A DNA stretch of 7,172 nucleotides from Methanobacterium sp. UBA410 (GCA_002498385.1 DAHH01000016.1:206897-214068); one strand, 5' to 3'; positions 1 through 5,950 are shown, counted from the first letter of the stretch. The notes: a model not told the origin generated them from the sequence alone. A program made the numbers and translations.

Positions 1-44
1 TAACTAAAAGATTGTTAACTAAAGTTGATGGTGCTAATTGCATT

Positions 45-57
45 TTTAAAATAAATT
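45..57 (+). promoter_or_regulatory. Possible TATA-like promoter element for cobA-hemD
   Basis: The AT-only stretch TTTAAAATAAATT resembles an archaeal TATA box. If used, transcription would begin roughly 25 bases downstream, near 75-80, leaving a leader of about 65 bases before the cobA ATG. The AT-rich background makes chance matches likely, so the assignment is weak. Confidence 0.3.
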
Positions 58-61
58 TAGG

Positions 62-81
62 GGATCCTATTTTTGGGATCC
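62..81. repeat. GGATCC dyad upstream of cobA
   Basis: GGATCC occurs at 62-67 and again at 76-81, separated by eight bases. Because each copy is itself a palindrome, the pair is both a direct and an inverted repeat, and it could fold as a 6-bp GC-rich stem with an 8-base U-rich loop. It could be the 3' end of an unseen upstream transcript or part of the cobA promoter/leader. The sequence alone does not decide this. Confidence 0.4.
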
Positions 82-95
82 AACAAGCAATAAGA

Positions 96-111
96 TATTC
101 CTGAGGGAATA
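96..111 (+). other. Short leader hairpin before cobA
   Basis: TATTCC (96-101) and GGAATA (106-111) are perfectly complementary around a TGAG tetraloop, giving a 6-bp stem that ends 22 bases before the AGGTGA ribosome binding site. No longer conserved fold such as a known riboswitch is recognisable. It may be a leader structure or chance. Confidence 0.3.
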
Positions 112-143
112 ATGTTCATAACTCAAAAATTCAAGGTGAGGTC

Positions 144-863
144 ATGGTAGTATATTTAGTAGGTGCTGGACCTGGAGATCCTGATTTGGTAACACTCAAA
201 GCCATTAAGGCACTTAAAAAGGCAAATGTGGTTGTATATGACAGACTTGCAAACGAGGAAATCTTGAAATATGCAGATGGTGCAGAGTTCATCTATGTCG
301 GTAAAAAGGCAGGTGAACACTACAAGAAACAAGAAGAAATCAACCAGATCCTTGTGGATGAAGGTAAAAAACACGACGTTGTTGTAAGACTTAAAGGAGG
401 AGATCCATTCGTTTTCGGACGCGGGGGCGAGGAGATGCTAGCCCTTCTTGAAGAAAGAATTCTTGTGGAGTTTATACCTGGCGTAACCTCTGCTGTAGGA
501 GTTCCAACATCTGTAGGGCTTCCTGTAACCCACAGGAGTGTTGCAACATCATTAACAATAGTAACGGGACACGAAGATCCAACCAAATCCCAGAAACAGG
601 TGAAATGGAATTTCAATGCGGACACCATCATAATATTGATGGGTATAGGGATGTTGGAAGAGAATACAAGGGAGATAATGAGGTACAAAGACCCAAAAAC
701 GCCGGTGTGTGTTATTGAAAGGGGTACAACAGCCAATCAAAAAATAATAACGGGAACACTAGAAGATATAGCTCAGAAGAATATTGAACCCCCGGCCCTT
801 GTGGTTGTAGGACATGTTGTGGATGTTTTTAAGGAAGCAAGAGAAAAGGAGGTCAGCTTATGA
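144..863 (+). CDS. cobA: Uroporphyrinogen-III C-methyltransferase (SUMT)
   Basis: The protein (239 aa, cytosolic) transfers two methyl groups from S-adenosylmethionine to C-2 and C-7 of uroporphyrinogen III, giving precorrin-2, the branch point to cobamides, factor F430 and siroheme. The hallmarks of the SUMT/tetrapyrrole methylase family are visible in order: VGAGPGDPDL (residues 6-15), the long signature RLKGGDPFVFGRGGEE (82-97), PGVTSA (112-117), LPVTHR (126-131), TGH (141-143), the MG of the ILMG segment (166-167) and PPALVVVG (216-223). The length fits a single-domain enzyme without the CysG N-terminal dehydrogenase/ferrochelatase part. The ATG at 144 follows AGGTGA (134-139) at a 4-base spacing. 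The stop overlaps the hemD start as ATGA, so the two genes are almost certainly cotranscribed and translationally coupled. No key motif appears broken. Confidence 0.96.
   Translation: MVVYLVGAGPGDPDLVTLKAIKALKKANVVVYDRLANEEILKYADGAEFIYVGKKAGEHYKKQEEINQILVDEGKKHDVVVRLKGGDPFVFGRGGEEMLALLEERILVEFIPGVTSAVGVPTSVGLPVTHRSVATSLTIVTGHEDPTKSQKQVKWNFNADTIIILMGIGMLEENTREIMRYKDPKTPVCVIERGTTANQKIITGTLEDIAQKNIEPPALVVVGHVVDVFKEAREKEVSL
847..853 (+). promoter_or_regulatory. Ribosome binding site of hemD inside the end of cobA
   Basis: AGGAGGT lies within the last codons of cobA, six bases before the hemD ATG at 860. It is a near-full match to the archaeal anti-Shine-Dalgarno sequence and fixes the hemD start at the ATGA overlap. 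Confidence 0.75.
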
Positions 864-1660
864 CCAGCAAAAAAACAGCCAGTAAAGTGGTGGCCATAAC
901 ACGTCCAGTTGAGAGGGTAGAAGAGGCTGTGAAGATGGTTGAAGAGAAGGGTGGTGTGCCCCTGGTTGCACCCACACTTGAGCTTCAGATCCTAAATTCA
1001 AAACCCCTTGTAAACCTCTGTAAATCCGCCGATACATTTGATTGGTTGATATTCACATCCCCAACAGGAATTTTATCCGTTTTCAAACACTGTAAAGATC
1101 TTAAAAAGAGATTGAAACCAGACTGTAAAGTTGCTGTTATCGGTCCGAGGACTGCCAAGTTTTTAAGTAAAAATGGATTGGAAGCAGATATTGTTCCTGA
1201 CGATTACACTGCAGAAGGGCTTCTGGAAGTTTTTAAGGATATTGATGTACAGGGAAAAAAAATAGGGATTCCAAGAACCATGTCAGCCAGGAAAGTGCTC
1301 CCTGAAGGACTTAAAAAAATGGGTGCAGATGTTTTGGTGGTTGAAGCTTACAGATCTGCTGTTCCAAAGGATAAAAAAGTTGTTAAAGAACTCATAGACA
1401 ATATAATCGATGAAAAAATTGATGCTGTGACTTTTACAAGCACTCTAACTGTTAAAAATCTTTTCAAGGTTGCAGAAGAGGAAGGTAAAAAATCAGAACT
1501 TGAAGATTCCTTAAGAAGTGGAGATATTTTAGTTGCTGCAATTGGCCCTGTAACAGCCAGACCACTTGAAGATGCGAAGATAAAAACCATAACTCCTGAA
1601 GAGTACACTATAAGAGCCATGCTTGACAAACTGTTCACACAACTGGACTGTTCTGGATAA
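860..1660 (+). CDS. hemD: Uroporphyrinogen-III synthase
   Basis: The enzyme (266 aa) cyclises hydroxymethylbilane with inversion of ring D to give uroporphyrinogen III, the substrate of the upstream methyltransferase. HemD proteins diverge strongly, but the two-lobed pattern is visible: VAITRP near the N-terminus (11-16), FTSPTGI (65-71), AVIGPRTA (92-99), then in the second lobe VEAYRS (161-166), FTSTLTVKNLF (192-202) and AAIGPVTARPL (226-236). The two FTS-T and IGP-TA motifs mirror each other, as expected for the family fold. The length is usual. The start is set by the AGGAGGT site and the 4-base ATGA overlap with cobA. Gene order places formation and methylation of uroporphyrinogen III in one operon, consistent with a methanogen committing this intermediate to corrinoid and F430 synthesis. 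No terminator is obvious directly after the stop. Confidence 0.93.
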   Translation: MTSKKTASKVVAITRPVERVEEAVKMVEEKGGVPLVAPTLELQILNSKPLVNLCKSADTFDWLIFTSPTGILSVFKHCKDLKKRLKPDCKVAVIGPRTAKFLSKNGLEADIVPDDYTAEGLLEVFKDIDVQGKKIGIPRTMSARKVLPEGLKKMGADVLVVEAYRSAVPKDKKVVKELIDNIIDEKIDAVTFTSTLTVKNLFKVAEEEGKKSELEDSLRSGDILVAAIGPVTARPLEDAKIKTITPEEYTIRAMLDKLFTQLDCSG

Positions 1661-1680
1661 AAAGGGGAATAATATAGAAA

Positions 1681-1690
1681 TTATAAAAAT
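1681..1690 (+). promoter_or_regulatory. TATA-like box upstream of SRP19
   Basis: TTATAAAAAT is a good match to archaeal TATA boxes. A start of transcription would be expected about 25 bases on, around 1708-1715, inside the inverted repeat that follows. This gives a leader of about 60 bases before the ATG at 1772. Confidence 0.45.
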
Positions 1691-1707
1691 AGGGCCAGCT
1701 GAATGAA

Positions 1708-1727
1708 AGTTAACGAGGTAGTTAACT
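1708..1727. repeat. Perfect inverted repeat AGTTAAC-N6-GTTAACT
   Basis: AGTTAAC (1708-1714) and GTTAACT (1721-1727) form a perfect 7-bp dyad around GAGGTA. A further AGTTAA half-copy sits at 1741-1746. The dyad lies where transcription is expected to start from the TATA-like box at 1681-1690, so it could be a repressor operator or a leader stem-loop. Its role is inferred; only the symmetry is seen. Confidence 0.5.
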
Positions 1728-1771
1728 GAGCAAAAATATCAGTTAAATAATAAACAAACGGGTGAAAAACC

Positions 1772-2044
1772 ATGAAAACTGTGATATGGCCGGTTTACAT
1801 TGATTCAAAGAAAACTCGGGGAGAAGGAAGAAAAATATCTAAAGAAGATGCTGTGAGCTCCCCAAAATTAAGGGAAATTTCAAAGGCTGCTGAAAAACTG
1901 GGAATGACCCCTAAAATTGAAAAAAACAAGGCTTATCCTAGATCATGGTGGGAAGTTTCAGGAAGGGTTATTGTAGACAGGAACCTGCCGAAACTGGAGG
2001 CCCTGATTAAGATAAGTAACATGATCCGAGGTTCACGATCTTAA
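1772..2044 (+). CDS. srp19: Signal recognition particle 19 kDa protein (SRP19)
   Basis: This small RNA-binding protein (90 aa) is the archaeal SRP assembly factor. It clamps the tips of helices 6 and 8 of 7S RNA, so that SRP54 can bind and deliver ribosome-nascent-chain complexes to the membrane. The family signatures are clear: WPVYIDSKKTRGEGRKI at residues 6-22, containing the RNA-contacting basic stretch, and AYPRSWWEVSGRVIV at about 55-69. Length matches archaeal SRP19, which lacks the C-terminal tail of the eukaryotic protein. The ATG at 1772 is preceded by GGGTGA (1760-1765) at 6 bases. A 111-base gap, a TATA-like box and an inverted repeat separate it from hemD, so it is probably transcribed from its own promoter. 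A T7 run follows the stop closely. Confidence 0.96.
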   Translation: MKTVIWPVYIDSKKTRGEGRKISKEDAVSSPKLREISKAAEKLGMTPKIEKNKAYPRSWWEVSGRVIVDRNLPKLEALIKISNMIRGSRS

Positions 2045-2055
2045 ACCTAAAAAAC

Positions 2056-2062
2056 TTTTTTT
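2056..2062 (+). terminator. T-tract terminator after SRP19
   Basis: A run of seven T begins 12 bases after the SRP19 stop. Archaeal RNA polymerase commonly terminates at such U-tracts without a strong hairpin. None is seen here. Confidence 0.4.
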
Positions 2063-2321
2063 GACTTGGAGTAACTATTTGAATTAAAATAACTACTTAA
2101 TAAACTATTAAAAGAGAAAAAAAACTAAAATATATGATTAAACTGTTTAAAAATTAAAGACGGCCATTGAAAGACGGAAATACTGTTGAATTGTTAAAAA
2201 CTATATCTTAAAATCCATACCTTTTTAAAGTTTTTTTCCAGTTATTTCATCTAAATTTAGCCTTGCAGTAACTCAAGTCTTAAACATGGATTTAACCATG
2301 ATACCTAAATAGGATAAACAA

Positions 2322-2332
2322 AATATATAAAA
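2322..2332 (+). promoter_or_regulatory. TATA-like box upstream of the DHH gene
   Basis: AATATATAAAA, preceded by an A-rich stretch that could serve as the TFB element, is the best archaeal TATA match in the spacer. It lies 44 bases before the ATG, predicting a leader of roughly 20 bases. Confidence 0.5.
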
Positions 2333-2375
2333 CAACGAGCTGAGTAATTCTCAATTTAAAAAAAGGGATTTCAAC

Positions 2376-3806
2376 ATGAAAAGTCAATTCGTAGAAAACC
2401 ATGAAATGGTGGGAAATCCTGGAAACACAATGAACCTGGCATTTTCAAAGGCCCATGAAATGGTTGAAAAGGCTGAAGATATTAAGATTTACAGTCACAT
2501 AGACTGTGACGGCATATCAGCCGGATCCATTCTCTCATCAATGCTAGACAGGCTTGGAAAGGATCATGAAATTGATTTTATAAGTCTAGATAAAATAGAA
2601 GACCTCGAAGCGTGTAACGAACTTACAATATTCTCTGATCTGGGTTCAGGGCAGAATCTGGACAGTTTCTGCACGTCTTCATCCAAGGTTCTGGTTCTGG
2701 ACCATCACCCCACGGTAAGGAAGCTGAACCCTCCCACGGAATGTGAATTTCTAGAGTTGAACCCTAACTTCTATGGCATGGACGGATCCTACGAGGTTTC
2801 AGGGGGTGGAATGACATATCTACTTGCTAAAACCTTCGGATTCTATGATTTAAGTTGGATGGGTATTTTAAGCGCTGTTGGAGACATGCAAAACAGTTTA
2901 ACTGGTAAAATGCAGGGATTAAACCAGAGAATCCTTGCAGACAGTATCCAGGCTAAACTCATTGAATCAATAAATGACCTTTCCATCTACGGAAGGCAAA
3001 CAAGGCCTTTATTTGTGGCTTTATCATATTTTGGGGATGTAAAACTTCCAATAACAAATAACAAGACCGAATGTATTTCCCTGTTAAATAAGTTGGGCAT
3101 TCCAACAACAAATGGTAAAAAATACAGATCTTTATGTGATTTGAGTGTTTTAGAGAAGGGTAAGCTTTTTTCAGAGCTTGTTAGAATGTTAAGCCTTGAA
3201 GTTCCACCAAAATACGTAAAGTACATCCCAAAACTTATTTCAGGGGACTCCTATGATTTTCTAAAAGAAGAGAAGTATTCTCCCCTCAGGGATGCCAGTG
3301 AATTTTCCACTGCTGTGAATGCGTGCAGCCGTCACAGCCACCCGGAAATTGCCCTTAAGGTTTTAAAAGGAGATAGGGCTCTTGCACTTGATGAAATGGA
3401 CAATCTGGCCCTTGACCACAAGAGGTACCTTGCCCAGAAGATGGATTGGATCCAGGAGGAGGAGAGGATCGTTCCAATGAACAACATCCAGTACTTCAAC
3501 GGCAGTGAAATAGAAAGCAATGTTATAGGAACCATAGCTGGTATGATTTTGAGTTATGGAGACTGGAAAAAACCAATAATAGGTTTTACAGAAGTTAAAG
3601 ATGGTGAAGGTTTGAAGGTATCCTTGAGATGCTCCCGCCTGCTTGCCTACGATGGTATACACTTTGGAAATCTGATAAGAGAGGTGGCTGAAAAGGTAGG
3701 TGGCAGTGGTGGAGGCCATTCAGTGGCATGTGGAGCTTACATACCTGATGGTAGTGCAGAAAGGTTCTTAAACATTTTTGATGAAAGTTTAAATGGCAGA
3801 CTTTAA
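2376..3806 (+). CDS. DHH-family phosphoesterase, archaeal RecJ-like
   Basis: This 476-aa protein has the DHH/DHHA1 architecture of archaeal RecJ-like nucleases, two-metal hydrolases of single-stranded nucleic acid. DHH motif I is SHIDCDGISAG (residues 40-50, metal ligands D43 and D45), motif II is FSDLG (86-90, D88), motif III is the name-giving DHHP (109-112), and motif IV is AVGD (167-170). The C-terminal DHHA1 substrate-binding domain ends in GGSGGGHSVACGAYIP (442-457). The metal ligands therefore look intact. Archaeal genomes carry several paralogues, including the GINS-associated nuclease GAN of the replisome; which branch this one belongs to cannot be told from sequence alone. The ATG at 2376 is preceded by a modest GGGAT. 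M11 (2406) is a possible alternative that would not touch the domain. The next gene lies 63 bases on and has its own promoter-like box. Confidence 0.88.
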   Translation: MKSQFVENHEMVGNPGNTMNLAFSKAHEMVEKAEDIKIYSHIDCDGISAGSILSSMLDRLGKDHEIDFISLDKIEDLEACNELTIFSDLGSGQNLDSFCTSSSKVLVLDHHPTVRKLNPPTECEFLELNPNFYGMDGSYEVSGGGMTYLLAKTFGFYDLSWMGILSAVGDMQNSLTGKMQGLNQRILADSIQAKLIESINDLSIYGRQTRPLFVALSYFGDVKLPITNNKTECISLLNKLGIPTTNGKKYRSLCDLSVLEKGKLFSELVRMLSLEVPPKYVKYIPKLISGDSYDFLKEEKYSPLRDASEFSTAVNACSRHSHPEIALKVLKGDRALALDEMDNLALDHKRYLAQKMDWIQEEERIVPMNNIQYFNGSEIESNVIGTIAGMILSYGDWKKPIIGFTEVKDGEGLKVSLRCSRLLAYDGIHFGNLIREVAEKVGGSGGGHSVACGAYIPDGSAERFLNIFDESLNGRL

Positions 3807-3820
3807 AAGTGGGTAAAAAT

Positions 3821-3830
3821 TTTATAAAAA
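3821..3830 (+). promoter_or_regulatory. TATA-like box upstream of the winged-helix gene
   Basis: TTTATAAAAA matches the archaeal TATA consensus well and sits 40 bases before the preferred ATG at 3870, predicting a leader of about 15-20 bases that would contain the GGTGA site. Confidence 0.45.
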
Positions 3831-3869
3831 TCCTTTAAAATTATTTGCTAATTTAAATCGGTGAAATTT

Positions 3870-4658
3870 ATGAAAGTCTTTAAAAAGAAGGGTGAGCTTA
3901 CACAGTTCCAGATACTTGCAGAGATAGCTCGAGGCCAACCACATCTTCGACAGAGGGACATTGCAGATAAAATGGGAATAACTGTCCAGGCCGTATCAGA
4001 AAACATTAAAAACCTTGTGGATGAAGGATTTGTGGAAACAAAGATGGGGCGTTCGAAGTACAAGATCACGAAGCGGGGAATTGAAAAGGTGAAAAGCGAT
4101 GCAGTAAACCTCAGAAAATATGCTGACAACGTTCTTGACGTCATGAACACTTACAAATCAATCTGGCCTGCAATAGCTCGAGAGAAACTGAAAGCTGGCG
4201 AAAAGGTCTGGCTTGAAATGGAAAATGGAATACTCTACGCAACTAAGGAGGAAAAATCTGCCTACGCAGAAGTTTTAAGCAACGCATCAGCCGGAGAAGA
4301 TGTGGCTTTAATTAGACTTGGAGGTACCATAGACCTTAAAACAGAACCTGTAGTTATAATAAAACTTCCAACTATTAAACAGGGCGGATCTCGGGCCTGT
4401 GATTTTGAAAAGATCGCTTCAATACATAAAAAAGGATTCGACAAGGTTGGAACCATGGGGACAGTTTCAAAGGCCGTTACAGAAAAAGCAGGTATTAAAA
4501 CTGATTTTGAGTTTGCAACTCCATATGCCACGGCTGCTGCAGCAAAAAGAGGCCTTAAAATACTTGTGTTTGCAGTTGGAAACATGTCCAAAAGTATAGT
4601 GCGTAAGCTCGAATCAGAAGGTATTGTTTACGTAATAGAAGATGTTCAAAAGTCTTAA
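3870..4658 (+). CDS. Winged helix-turn-helix transcriptional regulator with uncharacterised C-terminal domain
   Basis: A 262-aa predicted DNA-binding protein. Residues 10-72 form a MarR/Lrp-like winged helix: TQFQILAEIA (helix 1), RQRDIADKMGITVQAVSENIKNLVDEG (28-53, the helix-turn-helix) and the wing FVETKMGRSKYKITKRG (54-70). About 190 residues follow that I cannot match to a known ligand domain. Features seen there are GEDVALIRLGGTIDL (142-156) and a small Ala-rich segment YATAAAAKRGLKILVFAVG (219-237). I believe it belongs to a family of predicted methanogen regulators (COG1497-like), but this is from memory and not verified. The frame is open to a GTG at 3861; I prefer ATG 3870, because GGTGA at 3860-3864 is a proper ribosome binding site 5 bases ahead of it and would lie inside a GTG-started gene. 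The target genes are unknown. Confidence 0.8.
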   Translation: MKVFKKKGELTQFQILAEIARGQPHLRQRDIADKMGITVQAVSENIKNLVDEGFVETKMGRSKYKITKRGIEKVKSDAVNLRKYADNVLDVMNTYKSIWPAIAREKLKAGEKVWLEMENGILYATKEEKSAYAEVLSNASAGEDVALIRLGGTIDLKTEPVVIIKLPTIKQGGSRACDFEKIASIHKKGFDKVGTMGTVSKAVTEKAGIKTDFEFATPYATAAAAKRGLKILVFAVGNMSKSIVRKLESEGIVYVIEDVQKS

Positions 4659-4669
4659 TGGACCACAAC

Positions 4670-4691
4670 AACTTAAGTTCTCCTATTTTTT
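4670..4691 (+). terminator. Palindrome plus T-tract after the regulator gene
   Basis: AACTTAAGTT (4670-4679) is a perfect 10-bp palindrome beginning 11 bases after the stop. It is followed by a T6 run at 4686-4691. The stem is AT-rich and too tight for a strong hairpin; the U-tract is the more likely signal. Confidence 0.4.
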
Positions 4692-4736
4692 ATCATACAC
4701 CCCCTTATTTTAACTTTTAAATCAATTATTAGATCA

Positions 4737-4771
4737 TAACTTAAATCCTTTCCATTAACTTAAATTCTTTC
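4737..4771 (+). repeat. Degenerate direct repeat TAACTTAAATYCTTTC
   Basis: TAACTTAAATCCTTTC (4737-4752) recurs at 4756-4771 with a single change, at a 19-base period. A weaker relative starts at 4711. The core TTAACTTAAAT resembles the repeat at 6717-6759, which also lies about 80-110 bases after a plus-strand stop codon. It may be part of a pyrimidine-rich 3' end. Confidence 0.5.
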
Positions 4772-4817
4772 TATTATACCCATTTTAACCATATAACTCC
4801 AAAACCTGAAAAAAATC

Positions 4818-4831
4818 TTTAAATATTTAAA
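4818..4831. repeat. 14-bp perfect AT palindrome
   Basis: TTTAAATATTTAAA reads the same on both strands and contains TTTAAATA, which resembles an archaeal TATA box, in each direction. It sits between the ends of two convergent genes, where no promoter is needed for the annotated genes. Such a palindrome can arise by chance in AT-rich spacer. Confidence 0.4.
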
Positions 4832-4860
4832 AAAGGGATTAAAGAAGGTAATATTATATT

Positions 4861-4915
4861 AAAAAAGTAGTATTATGATTCCAAATGTTGAAGATCATGA
4901 TTTCAGGAATCATGA
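4861..4915 (-). terminator. Hairpin and T-tract downstream of pantoate kinase
   Basis: Read on the minus strand, TCATGATT and AATCATGA (4915-4908 and 4902-4895) form an 8-bp stem with a 5-base loop, 21 bases after the pantoate kinase stop. A T6 run lies at 4866-4861. GGAATCAT at 4906-4913 (plus strand) can alternatively pair with ATGATTCC at 4875-4882. The 28-base gap between hairpin and T-tract is long for an intrinsic terminator, so the U-tract may act alone. Confidence 0.35.
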
Positions 4916-4936
4916 CCATTTACAGTCCATGTGGAT

Positions 4937-5887
4937 TTAATCCCTGTTTTTCACAAATCTGCATCCGCAAGAATCAATTTTAGAGACCAAAGCTCCTTCA
5001 ACGCCCGCATCTGGACTTTTAGATAGTGCAAATGCTGTATTTCCAAGCATTGCCATTGATGCGCCAAGAGTTTCATCTTCAAGTACTTCAACAACCTCCA
5101 GAACCTCCGAGTTCATGAGCTCTGTTTGCTGGGAAAATTTTCTGGACAGCCTCATGAAAAAACTGGGATCAGGATTTTTTAGAAGCTCAAAAAGCAAGCT
5201 CTGCCCTGTTCTGTTTATCATTTCCTTGTAGAATGGATCTTTTATCACACTGGATGTATCTATCTTGCCAAGGGTCTTCGATATGACAAACAGACCATCA
5301 TCTTTAAGGATTTTATCAACGGCCCCAATGCCAGGAGCTCCTTCCCTGAGCCTTAAAACGATGCCCCCACATATTTCAGCTATAACATCTCCAAGCCCGC
5401 TTCCCATCTCCAGCTCTGCAAGATGAGCAATTGAAGCCGCCTTGTTATGGGTAACTGGCATTTCAAGGATTTTTGCAAGCCCAAGGGAAGTTCCAAGTGC
5501 GAAAGCTGCCGAAGTTCCAAAACCTGCTCCTATTGGAACGTCTACCCTGTGTTCAATAACGATCTTTTTATCCGTAAGTTTTTCCACAGCATTCTTGCTG
5601 GATGTATCATCAAATCCACTGAAATTGATTTTATCATTTAATTCCTGAGTTTTAAATTGTTTTTTTATTAAATCAATGGTTTTATAGGTTATTGAAGCAT
5701 TTCTAGGGTCATTTTTGCCGTTGATTTTAACATCAACTCCCCTGCCACTTTTTATTTCCACGTCAGTGGTAACACCTGCTTCAAGTGCAACTCCTGCACC
5801 TCTCGATCCCATTTTTAAGGGGTTTGGATGGTCTACTATTTCAAAAAACCCCGTTATATGGGACGGGGCAAAAACAGAACATTTCAT
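4937..5887 (-). CDS. Pantoate kinase (GHMP kinase family)
   Basis: The enzyme (316 aa from this start) phosphorylates D-pantoate with ATP to 4-phosphopantoate, the first step of the archaeal route to 4'-phosphopantothenate and coenzyme A; phosphopantothenate synthetase acts next but is not in this window. Numbered from this start, residues 6-17 read FAPSHITGFFEI, the pantoate-kinase N-terminal signature; many relatives, as I recall, have G rather than S before HITGFF. GSRGAG (27-32) is followed by the GHMP glycine-rich ATP loop PIGAGFGTSAAFALG (118-132), GDVIAEICGG (166-175) and a C-terminal GHMP-like motif around SMAMLGNTAFAL. The frame is open to an ATG at 5932, but only the ATG at 5887 has a ribosome binding site (GGTGAT, 5896-5891), and the domain starts there. 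The gene is divergent from the PHP gene and convergent with the regulator gene. Confidence 0.9.
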   Translation of the reverse strand: MKCSVFAPSHITGFFEIVDHPNPLKMGSRGAGVALEAGVTTDVEIKSGRGVDVKINGKNDPRNASITYKTIDLIKKQFKTQELNDKINFSGFDDTSSKNAVEKLTDKKIVIEHRVDVPIGAGFGTSAAFALGTSLGLAKILEMPVTHNKAASIAHLAELEMGSGLGDVIAEICGGIVLRLREGAPGIGAVDKILKDDGLFVISKTLGKIDTSSVIKDPFYKEMINRTGQSLLFELLKNPDPSFFMRLSRKFSQQTELMNSEVLEVVEVLEDETLGASMAMLGNTAFALSKSPDAGVEGALVSKIDSCGCRFVKNRD

Positions 5888-5890
5888 TGT

Positions 5891-5896
5891 ATCACC
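5891..5896 (-). promoter_or_regulatory. Ribosome binding site that decides the pantoate kinase start
   Basis: On the minus strand GGTGAT is followed by ACA and the ATG ending at 5885. The GGTGA-to-ATG distance of 4 bases equals that of cobA in this window. No comparable site precedes the upstream in-frame ATG at 5932-5930, where the minus strand reads an AT-rich TTTGATTTGATAGATTATTT. Confidence 0.65.
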
Positions 5897-5905
5897 GTTA
5901 TCATC

Positions 5906-5941
5906 AGTATATTTAATAGGTTTCCAAACCATAAATAATCT
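5906..5941. promoter_or_regulatory. Divergent promoter region with central dyad
   Basis: The gap between pantoate kinase (minus) and the PHP gene (plus) holds two AT-rich TATA-like stretches, 5909-5919 and 5930-5939. Between them lies GGTTT-CC-AAACC (5919-5930), a perfect 5-bp dyad with a 2-base centre, with roughly symmetric ATTTA/TAAAT flanks. Either stretch could act as a TATA box for either gene. A shared operator is possible but unproven. Confidence 0.35.
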
Positions 5942-5950
5942 ATCAAATCA

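Larger units (their letters stand above)
2045..2375. other. 331-base AT-rich intergenic region
   Basis: No open frame of credible length or tRNA-like fold is visible. Contents in order: the T7 tract after SRP19; a small GC-richer island with AAAGACGG repeated at 2156-2163 and 2170-2177 (14-base period); a CATGG/CCATG hairpin with a 6-base loop at 2285-2300; and a TATA-like box at 2322-2332 belonging to the next gene. An unrecognised small RNA cannot be excluded, but nothing seen supports a specific one. Confidence 0.5.

Noticed and set aside
320..736. Antisense open frames opposite cobA, and similar frames opposite hemD, the DHH gene, the regulator and the PHP gene
   Set aside because: They lie entirely within well-supported genes, lack recognisable domains and have low-complexity Ser/Thr-rich translations typical of reverse-strand shadows.
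2298..2343. Possible C/D-box guide RNA (ATGATA followed by CTGA)
   Set aside because: The C box deviates from RUGAUGA, no convincing internal D'/C' boxes are seen, and the interval contains the TATA-like box of the next gene.
3861..3869. GTG 3861 as start of the winged-helix gene
   Set aside because: The GTG is part of the GGTGA ribosome binding site for ATG 3870 and has no Shine-Dalgarno site of its own.
4875..4940. 21-residue open frame on the plus strand between convergent genes
   Set aside because: It has no nearby ribosome binding site, overlaps the pantoate kinase stop by a few bases, and its sequence is dictated by the ATGATT hairpin repeats.
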